Positions 35,298-44,238 of a stretch of DNA of 64,000 bases are shown piece after piece; the stretch's first letter is position 1; each line of letters begins with the position of its first letter. Made by a program: the position numbers and the translations under genes. The stretch covers positions 1 through 64,000 of the forward strand of contig CAYGZL010000023.1 of NCBI GenBank assembly GCA_964354345.1, given 5' to 3'. This DNA is from CAYGZL01 sp964354345. Lineage in GTDB: Bacteria; Chloroflexota; Anaerolineae; Anaerolineales; UBA4823. The notes beneath the pieces are model-generated. The model saw nothing but the letters and a program-made list of their open reading frames with translations, was not told where the DNA came from and did not search any database.

Positions 35298-36077
35298 ATG
35301 AATAATATGAGTTACACTGAAATTTTATTTCAAGGTAAGTTGGTTGACTTTCTGCCTGCCAATCAGCGTGATGGACAGATCGGGGTAGAGTATAAAGGCC
35401 GGCAATCCATTAAACATTTGATTGAAGCGCTGGGTGTTCCTCACCCAGAAGTAGGGAGGATTGAAGCGAATGGTGTAGTGGTAAACTTAAACTATTTGGT
35501 GAATGATCAGGATCGGATTTCCGTCTATCCATATATTGCGCATAGATCTAATTCCGAACTTGAAGCGTCACACGACGTTGATAATCCCGAAATCCAAGAT
35601 AATCAGCCTTTATTTCTTTTAGATGGACACTTAGGGAAGTTGGCAGTTTACCTGCGCCTTTTGGGATTCGATACCTGGTATCGTAATGATTATGGTGATG
35701 ATGAGCTTGCCTGTCTGACAGGGGAGACTGGTCGGATACTCTTAACCCGTGATCGGCGGTTATTAATGCGGAAAATTATCCAGCACGGATATTGCCTGCG
35801 TAGCCTCGAACCAATGATCCAGGTTCGCGAAGTGGTTGTACATTTTAATCTACAGGCGATCATACGACCTTTTCAACGCTGTTTACGATGTAATGCGCCA
35901 TTGCAACCCGTCAGTAAGCAGGCAATTCATGACCGTTTGCTGCCATTAACCAAACTTTACTACGACGAATTCCACCACTGCCCTGCTTGCGATCAAATTT
36001 ATTGGAAAGGATCGCATTATGATCATATGCGAGCCTTTATTTCCAGTCTTGACAAAGGAGCCTTTATCGATGGGTAA
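35298..36077 (+). CDS. Mut7-C RNase domain protein with ubiquitin-like N-terminus
   Basis: A 259-aa protein from ATG 35298 (GTGGATG upstream; the open frame extends to a TTG at 35220). Residues 4-80 form a ThiS/ubiquitin-like beta-grasp domain (GKLVDFLP, EANGVVVNLNYLVNDQDRIS). The Mut7-C PIN-like domain follows (FLLDGHLGKLAVYLRLLGFD, ILLTRDRRLL). Four Cys (CLRCNAP, CPACDQIYWKG) form a zinc ribbon. Predicted RNase; substrate unknown. The 35074-35297 gap is a divergent promoter region with nothing else recognised. Confidence 0.85.
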   Translation: MNNMSYTEILFQGKLVDFLPANQRDGQIGVEYKGRQSIKHLIEALGVPHPEVGRIEANGVVVNLNYLVNDQDRISVYPYIAHRSNSELEASHDVDNPEIQDNQPLFLLDGHLGKLAVYLRLLGFDTWYRNDYGDDELACLTGETGRILLTRDRRLLMRKIIQHGYCLRSLEPMIQVREVVVHFNLQAIIRPFQRCLRCNAPLQPVSKQAIHDRLLPLTKLYYDEFHHCPACDQIYWKGSHYDHMRAFISSLDKGAFIDG

Positions 36078-36810
36078 ATTATATATTCCTGAAAGCGCCA
36101 TGGCGATCACCGCTCATCCAGATGATATTGAGTTTAGTTGTGCGGGAACTCTGGCACGATGGGCACGGACGGGAGCGCGCATTTCCTATGTACTGTGTAC
36201 CAGTGGTGATGTTGGGATCGATGAGCCTGGGATGACACGCGCCAGGGCCACTGAAATCCGGGAGATCGAGTCATTGGAAGCAGCCAGAATTACAGGCGCG
36301 CAGGAAGTCATTTTCCTCCGTGAACCTGACGGACTGTTAGTGCCTACCCTCGAACTACGCAAACGCCTCGTGCGAGAAATTCGGCGTTTTCGCCCTGAAG
36401 TAGTTATTACAGGAGACCCAACGATTGTCTGGGCAGGAGATGACTACATAAACCATCCAGACCACCGGGCAGCTGCCACCGCCGCTCTCGATGCCATCTT
36501 CCCGGCAGCCGGTCAACCAAATTTATATGAAGAGCTTGCTGAAGAAGGCATCCTGGCTCACAAGCCGCGCAAAGTGTATGTGACCACCTGGGGTGATGCT
36601 GACCTGTACGTGAATATCGAGGAAACGATCGAAACCAAGATCGAAGCTTTGAAGGCGCATAAAAGTCAGATGCGAGATTGGGATCCAAGCCCGATGATCC
36701 GTGAATGGGCTGCTGGGCGGGCGCGCGGAAAAGAGATGATTTATGCTGAAGCTTATCGCGTTGTCACGTTGGTAGATGATGAAAGCTGGAAAAAACAAAA
36801 CCAGCTATAA
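36070..36810 (+). CDS. PIG-L family deacetylase
   Basis: A 246-aa LmbE/PIG-L metal-dependent deacetylase from ATG 36070, chosen because AAAGGAG lies 9 nt upstream. The zinc motif AHPDDIEFSCAGTLA is near the start and HPDHRAAATAAL in the middle. It removes N-acetyl groups from sugar-type substrates. It overlaps the Mut7-C gene by 8 bp and its 3' end overlaps the convergent CooC-like gene by 6 bp. Confidence 0.9.
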   Translation: MGKLYIPESAMAITAHPDDIEFSCAGTLARWARTGARISYVLCTSGDVGIDEPGMTRARATEIREIESLEAARITGAQEVIFLREPDGLLVPTLELRKRLVREIRRFRPEVVITGDPTIVWAGDDYINHPDHRAAATAALDAIFPAAGQPNLYEELAEEGILAHKPRKVYVTTWGDADLYVNIEETIETKIEALKAHKSQMRDWDPSPMIREWAAGRARGKEMIYAEAYRVVTLVDDESWKKQNQL

Positions 36811-37590
36811 AATTTTCTGCATCATCCTGGAGATAGTCAGGTAGACAGGCGATTGGTCGTCCAATTCAATCAACGCCCGCCCGTTTGATTCCAGGTTGGT
36901 CAATTCGACATCCGTCGGTATTACTCCCAACAGAGGAATATCCATGGCTTGGATTTTCCTTTGTAGCGTTGGGGGTAGATCGCCCACCAGGCGATTAACG
37001 ATCAGGTAAGCGTTCTCGATGTGGATATCCAGGTCTTTACGGAAGGAGGCGATGCGTTCTGCGGCAACGAGGCCACGTTGGCTGGGATCTGTGACAATGA
37101 GAAGATGTTGAACATCCCGAGTAGTGCGCCGGCTGAGGTGTTCCATACCTGCCTCATTATCAATCACAACATAGGTATAGTTTTTACTGATCGCGTCAAT
37201 GACCTCGCGCAGGTTGTGGTTAACGGCACAGTAGCATCCGGTTCCCTCCGATCGCCCCATGGCGATCAGGTCAAAGCGATCGCCCTCGGCTAAGGAAGAA
37301 CGAATCTGGTAATCCAGGTAGTCGCGTTTGGTAACGCCCCCTGGCAATGCGCCCATTGCTGCGCCACCCGCCGTTAATGAGGATTTGACCTGTGTAAGTA
37401 AATCCTCACGAATATCACCAACCGTCCATTCCAAATCCAGACCCAAAACCATGTTTAAATTACTACTCGGATCAGCATCAATCGCTAAAACTGCGCCAGG
37501 TTGAGTCTGAATCAGGTATTTGATTATCATCCCCGCGATCGTTGTCTTACCGACGCCACCTTTACCGGCCAGTGCAATCGTTGTGCTCAT
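36805..37590 (-). CDS. CooC-like P-loop ATPase
   Basis: A 261-aa MinD/ParA-superfamily ATPase: KGGVGKTT deviant Walker A at residues 10-17, DADPSSNL, and EGTGCYCAVNH, the CooC Cys-X-Cys metal-binding motif. CooC proteins insert nickel into CO dehydrogenase. No CODH gene lies in the window, so the client is unknown. Its start overlaps the stop of the second CooC gene by 4 bp (ATGA). Confidence 0.88.
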   Translation of the reverse strand: MSTTIALAGKGGVGKTTIAGMIIKYLIQTQPGAVLAIDADPSSNLNMVLGLDLEWTVGDIREDLLTQVKSSLTAGGAAMGALPGGVTKRDYLDYQIRSSLAEGDRFDLIAMGRSEGTGCYCAVNHNLREVIDAISKNYTYVVIDNEAGMEHLSRRTTRDVQHLLIVTDPSQRGLVAAERIASFRKDLDIHIENAYLIVNRLVGDLPPTLQRKIQAMDIPLLGVIPTDVELTNLESNGRALIELDDQSPVYLTISRMMQKIL

Positions 37591-38360
37591 TCCGGGTGCT
37601 CCAGCTTGTTGACCATTTCTTCCACGGCTATTCTCAAGATCGGTACATAATCATAGACAGCAATCCCTAGCCGGTCGGCTTCTTGAACAGCCAGGTCTGC
37701 CGGTAAGAAGCCCAAGACCGGTAGTCCCGGTGTCTCGGTTTGGAGAAATGAGGCTTCTTGTTCATCGCGCACTTTATTGCCTACCAGCCATAAGCGAGAG
37801 AGACCGATATCATTGGCCAGTTTCTTAATTTGAGCCGCAGTACCCAGGCTGCGCCGTGTTGGTTCGACTACCACGAGCATCGCATCAACGAAATCAACGG
37901 TGGCACGCCCGAGGTGTTCAACGCCAGCGTACATATCCAGGATCAAGACATCGTCTTTGCGAAAAAGCAGGTGGGTGAAAAGTGTTTTAAGCAATGCACT
38001 TTCCGGGCAGATACAGCCAGATCCACCCAGGTCGACGGCTCCCATCTCAAGTAAGCGTACGTTACGGTGGAAAATACTGAAACGTTCAGGAATATCATCT
38101 ACACGCGGGTTTATGGTGAAGAAACCCCCGATCGTACCAGGTCGCGCGCCTGTCCTTTCGAAAATTAATTCATCCATCTCAGAGATTGGATGCAACAGGC
38201 GACGTAAATCGGACGGGAAGCCCAATGCTCCGGCCAGGCAAGGAGATGGATCTGCATCAACTGCCAGCACCTGTCGACCTGTGTCAGCATATACCTGGGC
38301 CAGTAACGCGGCCAGGGTTGTCTTTCCTACACCACCTTTACCAGTAATGGCTAGCTTCAT
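37587..38360 (-). CDS. CooC-like P-loop ATPase, second paralog
   Basis: A 257-aa protein with KGGVGKTT Walker A (residues 7-14), DADPSPCLAGALGFP, and GGSGCICPESA, again a Cys-X-Cys motif in the CooC position. It overlaps both neighbours by 4 bp (cysS upstream, the other CooC downstream), so the three are almost certainly translated as one operon. Twin CooC copies could act as a heterodimer or serve different metalloenzymes. Confidence 0.86.
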   Translation of the reverse strand: MKLAITGKGGVGKTTLAALLAQVYADTGRQVLAVDADPSPCLAGALGFPSDLRRLLHPISEMDELIFERTGARPGTIGGFFTINPRVDDIPERFSIFHRNVRLLEMGAVDLGGSGCICPESALLKTLFTHLLFRKDDVLILDMYAGVEHLGRATVDFVDAMLVVVEPTRRSLGTAAQIKKLANDIGLSRLWLVGNKVRDEQEASFLQTETPGLPVLGFLPADLAVQEADRLGIAVYDYVPILRIAVEEMVNKLEHPE

Positions 38361-39751
38361 TTTATCCTCTTCACCCGCGCTCCTTCAGGAGTATCTTCGA
38401 TCTCATAACCAGCGGAGGTAATCTGGTTGCGCAGAGCGTCTGCTTCTTGCCAGCGCTTTTCTTTCCGGGCTTGCTGGCGTTGATTGACTAAGGCTTGAAT
38501 ATCTCCAGGAATAATTTCTAGAGATGGCTGCCATTCACCGAGTCTCAATCCAAGAATCCGGTCAAAAAGCAAAATGGTAGCTTTTTTCGTAGCGGGGGGT
38601 AACTCACTGCGCGCCAACTCCCAGGTCACAGCCAATGCGCGTGGCATATTCAGGTCATCATTGATTTCATTGGTAAACTTTTCAGCGAAATCCTCGTTAA
38701 TTTCACCCGCATCACCCCAAGTATAAACTTGTGCGCGTAAACGGTCAAGTGATTTGGCTGCACTATCCAGACTGTCTACAGTAAAGTTTAATCGGGCGCG
38801 ATAATGAGCACTCAGGCAAAAGAAACGATAGGCCAGAGGATCAATCCCCTGGTCAACGATTGTTTGGACGCGAAGGAAATTACCGACAGATTTCCCCATC
38901 CGGGAATCGTCTATGAGTAAGAAATAACCATGCATCCAGTAATTAGCCAGGCGGGTACCGTAGCAGGCTTCAGTTTGAGCAATTTCATTGGTGTGATGGA
39001 TGTTGATATGGTCCTCACCACCACAGTGGATATCAAAATAGGGTCCTAAATATTTCGCTGACATAGCCGAGCATTCGATATGCCAACCCGGAAAGCCAAC
39101 TCCCCATGGGCTGTCCCATTCCATCTGACGTTTCTGCCCAGGTGGGCTGAACTTCCACAGGGCGAAATCTGTTTGATGATGCTTTTCACCCATCTCGACG
39201 CGGGTTCCCGCCTGGAGACCGTCAATATTAATCCGGGCTAAATAGCCATAATCTGGCATTTTGGAAGTGTCGAAATAAATGCCATCAGATGTGCGATACG
39301 TGAAGCCATTCCTTTCAATGCAGATCACTGTTTCAATTTGTTCAGCAATGTGATCCGTTGCCTTACACCAGATGGTGGGTTCATTAATATTGAGACGCTG
39401 CAAGTCTTTTTTAAATTCATCGGTGTACAGGGCGGCGATTTCCCAGGCAGTCATGCCTGTGCGGCGCGAGCCTTTCTCCATGCGATCCTCTCCGTTGTCA
39501 GCATCGGAAGTCAAATGGCCAACATCGGTGATGTTCATGACATGGCGTATCTGGTAACCATTAAATTCCAACACGCGCCGAAGAGTATCTTCGAAAAGGA
39601 ATGTGCGAAGATTACCGATATGAGCATAATCGTAGACTGTTGGTCCGCACGTATACATCCCTACTGTTTGCACCCCTCCTGGTGGGGCTGGAATAACTGG
39701 TTCAAATTCTTTTATCGTTCGTGTATAGGTATCAAATAAACGAAGCCTCAT
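38357..39751 (-). CDS. cysS: Cysteinyl-tRNA synthetase
   Basis: A 464-aa class I aminoacyl-tRNA synthetase from ATG 39751, chosen because AAGGAAAG lies just upstream; the frame extends to ATG 39769. Motifs: CGPTVYDYAHIGN with the HIGH-like signature and zinc Cys, WHIECSAM, the HTNEIAQ zinc/anticodon region, and RMGKSVGNFL as KMSKS. Full length for the family. It charges tRNA-Cys in the cytoplasm. It heads an operon with the two CooC-like genes. Confidence 0.95.
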   Translation of the reverse strand: MRLRLFDTYTRTIKEFEPVIPAPPGGVQTVGMYTCGPTVYDYAHIGNLRTFLFEDTLRRVLEFNGYQIRHVMNITDVGHLTSDADNGEDRMEKGSRRTGMTAWEIAALYTDEFKKDLQRLNINEPTIWCKATDHIAEQIETVICIERNGFTYRTSDGIYFDTSKMPDYGYLARINIDGLQAGTRVEMGEKHHQTDFALWKFSPPGQKRQMEWDSPWGVGFPGWHIECSAMSAKYLGPYFDIHCGGEDHINIHHTNEIAQTEACYGTRLANYWMHGYFLLIDDSRMGKSVGNFLRVQTIVDQGIDPLAYRFFCLSAHYRARLNFTVDSLDSAAKSLDRLRAQVYTWGDAGEINEDFAEKFTNEINDDLNMPRALAVTWELARSELPPATKKATILLFDRILGLRLGEWQPSLEIIPGDIQALVNQRQQARKEKRWQEADALRNQITSAGYEIEDTPEGARVKRIK

Positions 39752-39780
39752 AGAAACTCTTTCCTTCATTTAGCGAGATG

Positions 39781-41955
39781 TTATATGACACGTTTGCGGT
39801 TGACCCACACTGCAAGAAGGACAATGGCGACCATCACAATACTCAATAATATCATGGGGCGGGACTGTTTTGGATCGGCTGGGGGAGGGATGGGCAATGG
39901 GGTTGAGGTCGGCCGAGGTGTCCGAGTTGGTTTAAATATTCCAAGAAATGGGGCTCTTGTTTCTGTAGGGGTTGGTGATGGGGTAGCGGTAATGGTCGCT
40001 GTAGGTGTGGGGGAGGGAGGCACAGGCGAGAAGGTTGCCGTCGGAGAGGCAGTGGGAGTATCGGTAGGACGTAAGGGAGTTGGAGCCTGGATCGGGTTGA
40101 TATTCTCGTTAGCAATAACTGGCTTTACCATATCTCCAGGGGCGAAAACGTCTACTAGTCCGTTGGCGATTATATAGGCCTGGTTTTCGCCTACACTAAG
40201 ATTGGAGTTCCGGAAATCGAGACTGATTACCCCATTTGAACCAAGGACGACTGCGCCTGCGCTGGTAATTTCTATGGCAGTATCGTCGTTGAGGCCAAGA
40301 CCAAGCAGTGTGTGGTGATGATAAGCTAAGGAAATCAGACGCCCCCAGCGATTTTCAGCTAGCAATCGAGTTTCAAGATTAAATTTTAGAATATTGAGTC
40401 CGGGTTTAATATTGATATCACCGTTTATGAAGGATTTCTGTGCGGCTAATTCAGCTGGAATTTCGTTTGCAGGAGGGGGTGGGTTAGCGGTGAAATAAGT
40501 ACCAATGGCTGAGGCAGCTGCATCGATAGCCATAAGAGATAAGCCAGCCAGCCAGGCCTCCCTGACATTCGCCAGAGATTCTATGGATATTTGGGAAGGA
40601 TCATGGCTCATCAAGATGATCCCAGTATATCCTGCAGGAATCTCAACTGGTTTCGTGTCTCCCGGGGTGATATTTTGGAAATCTATTGTAAATCCGAGAT
40701 CTTTAGTAATAAAGATCGCATCTTCTTGTGCATATTCTGTAGAAGGGTATCCAATGGTTAGAAATAATAAACGGGTGTTTTGCCCCCCACTTAGATTGGC
40801 GAAGCCTAATAATATTTCATTGCGGATATCTGGTGTGATGAACTCGCCAGCCAATATCAATGAGCCAGCTCCCTGTGGCAAATCCAAGGCTTCAAATTGC
40901 CTGCGAACGATCGGGAATGGCGCGCCCAGTGAGTGAACCCGGTTAGTTAAATTATAGCTTGAACCACCTGGAGCAATTGTATGAAATAAAATATTTCTTA
41001 AACTTAGTAAATTTTGACATCGATCTATTGGTTTACAATCACGGTATTCAACGGTACTGGCTGAATGATAGGTTTCTGCATCTAAAATAGCGATCGAATA
41101 ACCACCAAAAGCACCTTCGAGAATTTCTTCATTAACAATTTGTATTCCAGTAAATGCATCAATACCTATCCCAAGATGGGGGACATCGGGCAGGCTGATC
41201 GCGTTTATTAACCGTCCCATTCGGTTATATTGAATAAAATGCTGATCGATGATGGCATTTTTTAACCCGAAGGTCAGACCCCTATGAGCCTTGTTGTTCC
41301 AGATCTCAACGGTTCCAAATTGTAAGGAATGGTTAGCGTTAGAATCCAATGTATAACCAGCGATCATTGTAGAAGATTGAATCGCAGCACCTGCGCAAGT
41401 CCCGCCGATTAATATTCCGTTTTGGTAAGCTGCGAATAGTGCTTCTTCAAGCGGAGTATCAGCGATAACGCGCATAGCGATCGTTTGATCGCCTCCCAAG
41501 ATATACACTGCTATTATTTCGGCGGTAAAGTATGTTAGATTCTCAAGATCCTGGGCATCGGTTCGCACAAGTATGGGAGCCAGAACGGCGGTACAAGATA
41601 ACTCAGGATCAATAACATTTTGACAGGCTGTTTGAATTTGGTCACGCCGGGTGTCAGCGTCGTGTAGATTTTGGTCTCTTTCTTCAATCGATATTTGAAG
41701 CGGGTTGGTCGCAATGGCTATTGGGAGAATTAATATTTTTGGATTTTGTAAACCAATTGCCTCCGCTTGATTGGCTATTAATTTTACAAATCCAGTAATA
41801 TCCTCCCCATAACTACCGCCCATCGATATGAGTAACCGGGTACTCGCAGATTGTGCAGGAACAACGGAAGAACATAACACAATAGAGACTAATAAAATCA
41901 CGAACAGCCGGTGGATTTTCTTTACGGAAAGACATCGATTGATGACACAATACAT
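39781..41955 (-). CDS. Secreted cyanophycinase-like (peptidase S51) protein with C-terminal anchor
   Basis: A 724-aa protein: signal peptide (VILLVSIVLCSSVVPAQSA), cyanophycinase-like domain with YILGGDQ, and nucleophile elbow GGTCAGAA with Cys187 where the family has Ser. A second Rossmann-like domain follows (AGSLILAGEFITPDIR to about residue 560). A Pro/Thr-rich spacer and a final helix (MILLSIVMVAIVLLAVWV) with positive tail anchor it at the cell surface. Predicted extracellular hydrolase of cyanophycin-like or other peptides; the Ser-to-Cys change may alter activity. Confidence 0.82.
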   Translation of the reverse strand: MYCVINRCLSVKKIHRLFVILLVSIVLCSSVVPAQSASTRLLISMGGSYGEDITGFVKLIANQAEAIGLQNPKILILPIAIATNPLQISIEERDQNLHDADTRRDQIQTACQNVIDPELSCTAVLAPILVRTDAQDLENLTYFTAEIIAVYILGGDQTIAMRVIADTPLEEALFAAYQNGILIGGTCAGAAIQSSTMIAGYTLDSNANHSLQFGTVEIWNNKAHRGLTFGLKNAIIDQHFIQYNRMGRLINAISLPDVPHLGIGIDAFTGIQIVNEEILEGAFGGYSIAILDAETYHSASTVEYRDCKPIDRCQNLLSLRNILFHTIAPGGSSYNLTNRVHSLGAPFPIVRRQFEALDLPQGAGSLILAGEFITPDIRNEILLGFANLSGGQNTRLLFLTIGYPSTEYAQEDAIFITKDLGFTIDFQNITPGDTKPVEIPAGYTGIILMSHDPSQISIESLANVREAWLAGLSLMAIDAAASAIGTYFTANPPPPANEIPAELAAQKSFINGDINIKPGLNILKFNLETRLLAENRWGRLISLAYHHHTLLGLGLNDDTAIEITSAGAVVLGSNGVISLDFRNSNLSVGENQAYIIANGLVDVFAPGDMVKPVIANENINPIQAPTPLRPTDTPTASPTATFSPVPPSPTPTATITATPSPTPTETRAPFLGIFKPTRTPRPTSTPLPIPPPADPKQSRPMILLSIVMVAIVLLAVWVNRKRVI

Positions 41956-41987
41956 AAATTTATTTTACCTCAGTCTTGGATAAAACC

Positions 41988-42021
41988 ATCACCCAGGGCG
42001 ATTGTATCTTCTCTGGGTGAT
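41988..42021 (-). terminator. Probable terminator of the thiolase gene
   Basis: ATCACCCAG and CTGGGTGAT form a 9-bp stem with a 16-nt loop, 25 bp after the thiolase stop. On the minus strand it is followed by GGTTTTATCC. Confidence 0.5.
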
Positions 42022-42045
42022 CAGGCGGAGGCACAATTCATTAAG

Positions 42046-43212
42046 CTAACTGGCACGCAGGATATGGGTGATGACCGTTGCACCACTTCCACCAATATTT
42101 TGCGACATCCCAATGCGTGCTTCTGGTACCTGGGTGGCGCCAGCTTGACCACGCAATTGTTGGACAACTTCGATGACCTGGTAAATGCCCGTGGCTCCTA
42201 CCGGATGCCCGCGTGCCTTTAAGCCACCCCGTGTAGCGATGGGAACGCGTCCAGTCGGGATGATCTCCCCATCCAATGCCAGTTGAACGCCATTACCACG
42301 TTCGGCAAAACCACAAGCTTCTAAAGAAAGTGCGGCCATGATCGTGAAAGCATCATGCAATTCAAAGACATCGATATCGTCTGGACCAACACCAGCCTGT
42401 TCATATGCATGCTTAGCTGATAGGTAAGCTGCAGACAACCAGAGAGGGTCGTGGCGACTATGAACCGCGAGGGTATCGGTGGCAGAAGCAGATCCTGCGA
42501 TTTTTACAACTGGAAACTGACCGACCTGAGAAGAATATATAGCCTGATCAGCCGGGACAACGACTACCGCTGCCGCGCCATCTCCGGTTGGCGAAGCATC
42601 CAGGAGATTGATTGGCTCAGAGATCATGCGAGCTTTTTGATAGTCTTTTTCGGTGATTGCTTCTCGTAACCGGGCATATGGATTGTGGACAGCATTGGTG
42701 TGAGCATTAATTGAAAATGGTGCAAATTGTGGGTGTTGCCATCCATAATTAGCCATGTAGCGTTGCATAACCAATGCATTCAATGCCACGAAGGTTAATC
42801 CCTGATCGACTTCATAATCTGCATCGGCAGCTGTTGCTAAGGCAGCCGTAGTCTCCATGCCTCGTGTTTCTGACATTTTCTCGACACCTAATGCGACGGC
42901 GCATTCCATTTCACCCGAACTCACACCCATTAACGCCATGCGGAGAGCCGCACCACCCGAACCACAGGCAGCTTCAACTTTAAACGACTCAATTCCTCGC
43001 ATTCCAACCCAATCCGCAATTAACGCGCCCAGGCTTTCCTGGCGGCTGAGCATTCCTGAGAGCATATTTCCGACAAATAAGCCATCCGCGGTTTCACGTC
43101 CTGCATCTACCATTGCTGCAAAAATGGCTTCACCAGCAATTTCGCGCAGCGATTTCTCCCAATGCTCATCTACTGGAATTTGTCCTATGCCAATGATCGC
43201 TACTTCTCGCAT
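42046..43212 (-). CDS. Thiolase family protein (acetyl-CoA acetyltransferase-like)
   Basis: A 388-aa thiolase-superfamily enzyme of the archaeal/SCP2-like branch: nucleophile region EAACGSGGAALRMAL (Cys near 84), FELHDAFTIMAALSLEACG, and GGLKARGHPVGATGIYQ with His. It condenses or cleaves acyl-CoA. It has no adjacent HMG-CoA synthase or DUF35 partner in this window, so its pathway (fatty acid, mevalonate) cannot be set. Confidence 0.88.
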   Translation of the reverse strand: MREVAIIGIGQIPVDEHWEKSLREIAGEAIFAAMVDAGRETADGLFVGNMLSGMLSRQESLGALIADWVGMRGIESFKVEAACGSGGAALRMALMGVSSGEMECAVALGVEKMSETRGMETTAALATAADADYEVDQGLTFVALNALVMQRYMANYGWQHPQFAPFSINAHTNAVHNPYARLREAITEKDYQKARMISEPINLLDASPTGDGAAAVVVVPADQAIYSSQVGQFPVVKIAGSASATDTLAVHSRHDPLWLSAAYLSAKHAYEQAGVGPDDIDVFELHDAFTIMAALSLEACGFAERGNGVQLALDGEIIPTGRVPIATRGGLKARGHPVGATGIYQVIEVVQQLRGQAGATQVPEARIGMSQNIGGSGATVITHILRAS

Positions 43213-43254
43213 AGATCATCAACCTTTCTACATGCATCTTAATCACCCGACCTA

Positions 43255-44169
43255 TCAGAAACTATCTTGTTGTATAGAAGGGGATAACAACCTGTAAACG
43301 GTAATTTCAGCATCACAGTGAAAGCGGATGTCCAACTCTGCCATTCCCAGGCCGCGATTGGTGTAAAGGATCATGTCGCCTACCTGATATTTTCCGCAGG
43401 GATATTTCTTTCCATGTTGAGGTAAAATAACGGCTCCGACGAAGGGTAGACGTACCTGCCCACCATGGGTATGCCCAGAAATTTGTAATCCAAAATGCCC
43501 TGTCCGTGCGCTCAGGGTGGCAAAATCGGGTTCGTGAGCCAGAAGGACAGTTGCTCCATCACTGGGCAGACTGTTAAGGATGGGTTCCAATTCAGCCTGT
43601 CTTTCGACATAATCATCTACTCCAGCAATATATAGAGTGGCCTGGTTGCGTGAGATATTGAATACGGAGTTTTTTAATTCACGGATGCCTGCCAGCTGCA
43701 GGATATTACGCACAGAGACCGGATCAGACCAATGATCATGATTGCCCAGGACTGCAACGATTCCGTCTTTTGCCTCCAACTGCCTCAAGGAGCGAACTAA
43801 TGGAGGCGTATGCAGGTCCGGATCGTGGGTTACAAAATCGCCGGTAATTGCCACAAGGTCGGGTTGTTGCTGATTGACTAGCTGAATTGCCTCCATCAGC
43901 CGCAGCTCATCCAACCAGGTGCCGTAATGGAAATCGCTAATTTGTACCAGGCGGTATTGGTGAAATTCCTTAGGCAGGCGGGGTAGTACGAGTGGCAGGT
44001 GAGTTATTTCTATCCAACTGCCATCAGTGGGAGATAAACGATGCTTGAAAAACCCGAAAGCTCTCTTTCCCATCCTGGAATGTAATAAACTCTTCAGGCC
44101 GGTTAAGAAAATTCGAAGAGGCAAATCGGGTTTATCGTAATCGAGAGGTTTTTTCCCTGTTTTACTCAT
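43255..44169 (-). CDS. Calcineurin-like metallophosphoesterase (YaeI-like)
   Basis: A 304-aa protein with the complete metal-ligand set: QISDFHYG, ITGDFV, LGNHDHW, LLAHEPDF and SGHTHGGQV. It resembles membrane-associated phosphoesterases of the YaeI group, which act on lipid-linked diphosphates, but no clear transmembrane helix is seen. A hairpin lies between it and the upstream aldo/keto reductase gene. Confidence 0.88.
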   Translation of the reverse strand: MSKTGKKPLDYDKPDLPLRIFLTGLKSLLHSRMGKRAFGFFKHRLSPTDGSWIEITHLPLVLPRLPKEFHQYRLVQISDFHYGTWLDELRLMEAIQLVNQQQPDLVAITGDFVTHDPDLHTPPLVRSLRQLEAKDGIVAVLGNHDHWSDPVSVRNILQLAGIRELKNSVFNISRNQATLYIAGVDDYVERQAELEPILNSLPSDGATVLLAHEPDFATLSARTGHFGLQISGHTHGGQVRLPFVGAVILPQHGKKYPCGKYQVGDMILYTNRGLGMAELDIRFHCDAEITVYRLLSPSIQQDSF

Positions 44170-44184
44170 TGTGTAGTAAATGAA

Positions 44185-44211
44185 TTATCGGGCTGACCTG
44201 CCGCCCGATAA
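44185..44211 (-). terminator. Hairpin after the aldo/keto reductase gene
   Basis: TTATCGGGC and GCCCGATAA, a 9-bp stem with a 9-nt loop. It lies 27 bp after the stop of the upstream minus-strand gene. The tract after it is only moderately T-rich. Confidence 0.5.
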
Positions 44212-44238
44212 CTCGATTTTGATTCTGCCACCTATCAT

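Noticed and set aside
39852..40177. Long frames on both strands across the cyanophycinase-like C-terminus
   Set aside because: They are shadows of the Pro/Thr-rich spacer, with composition bias only.
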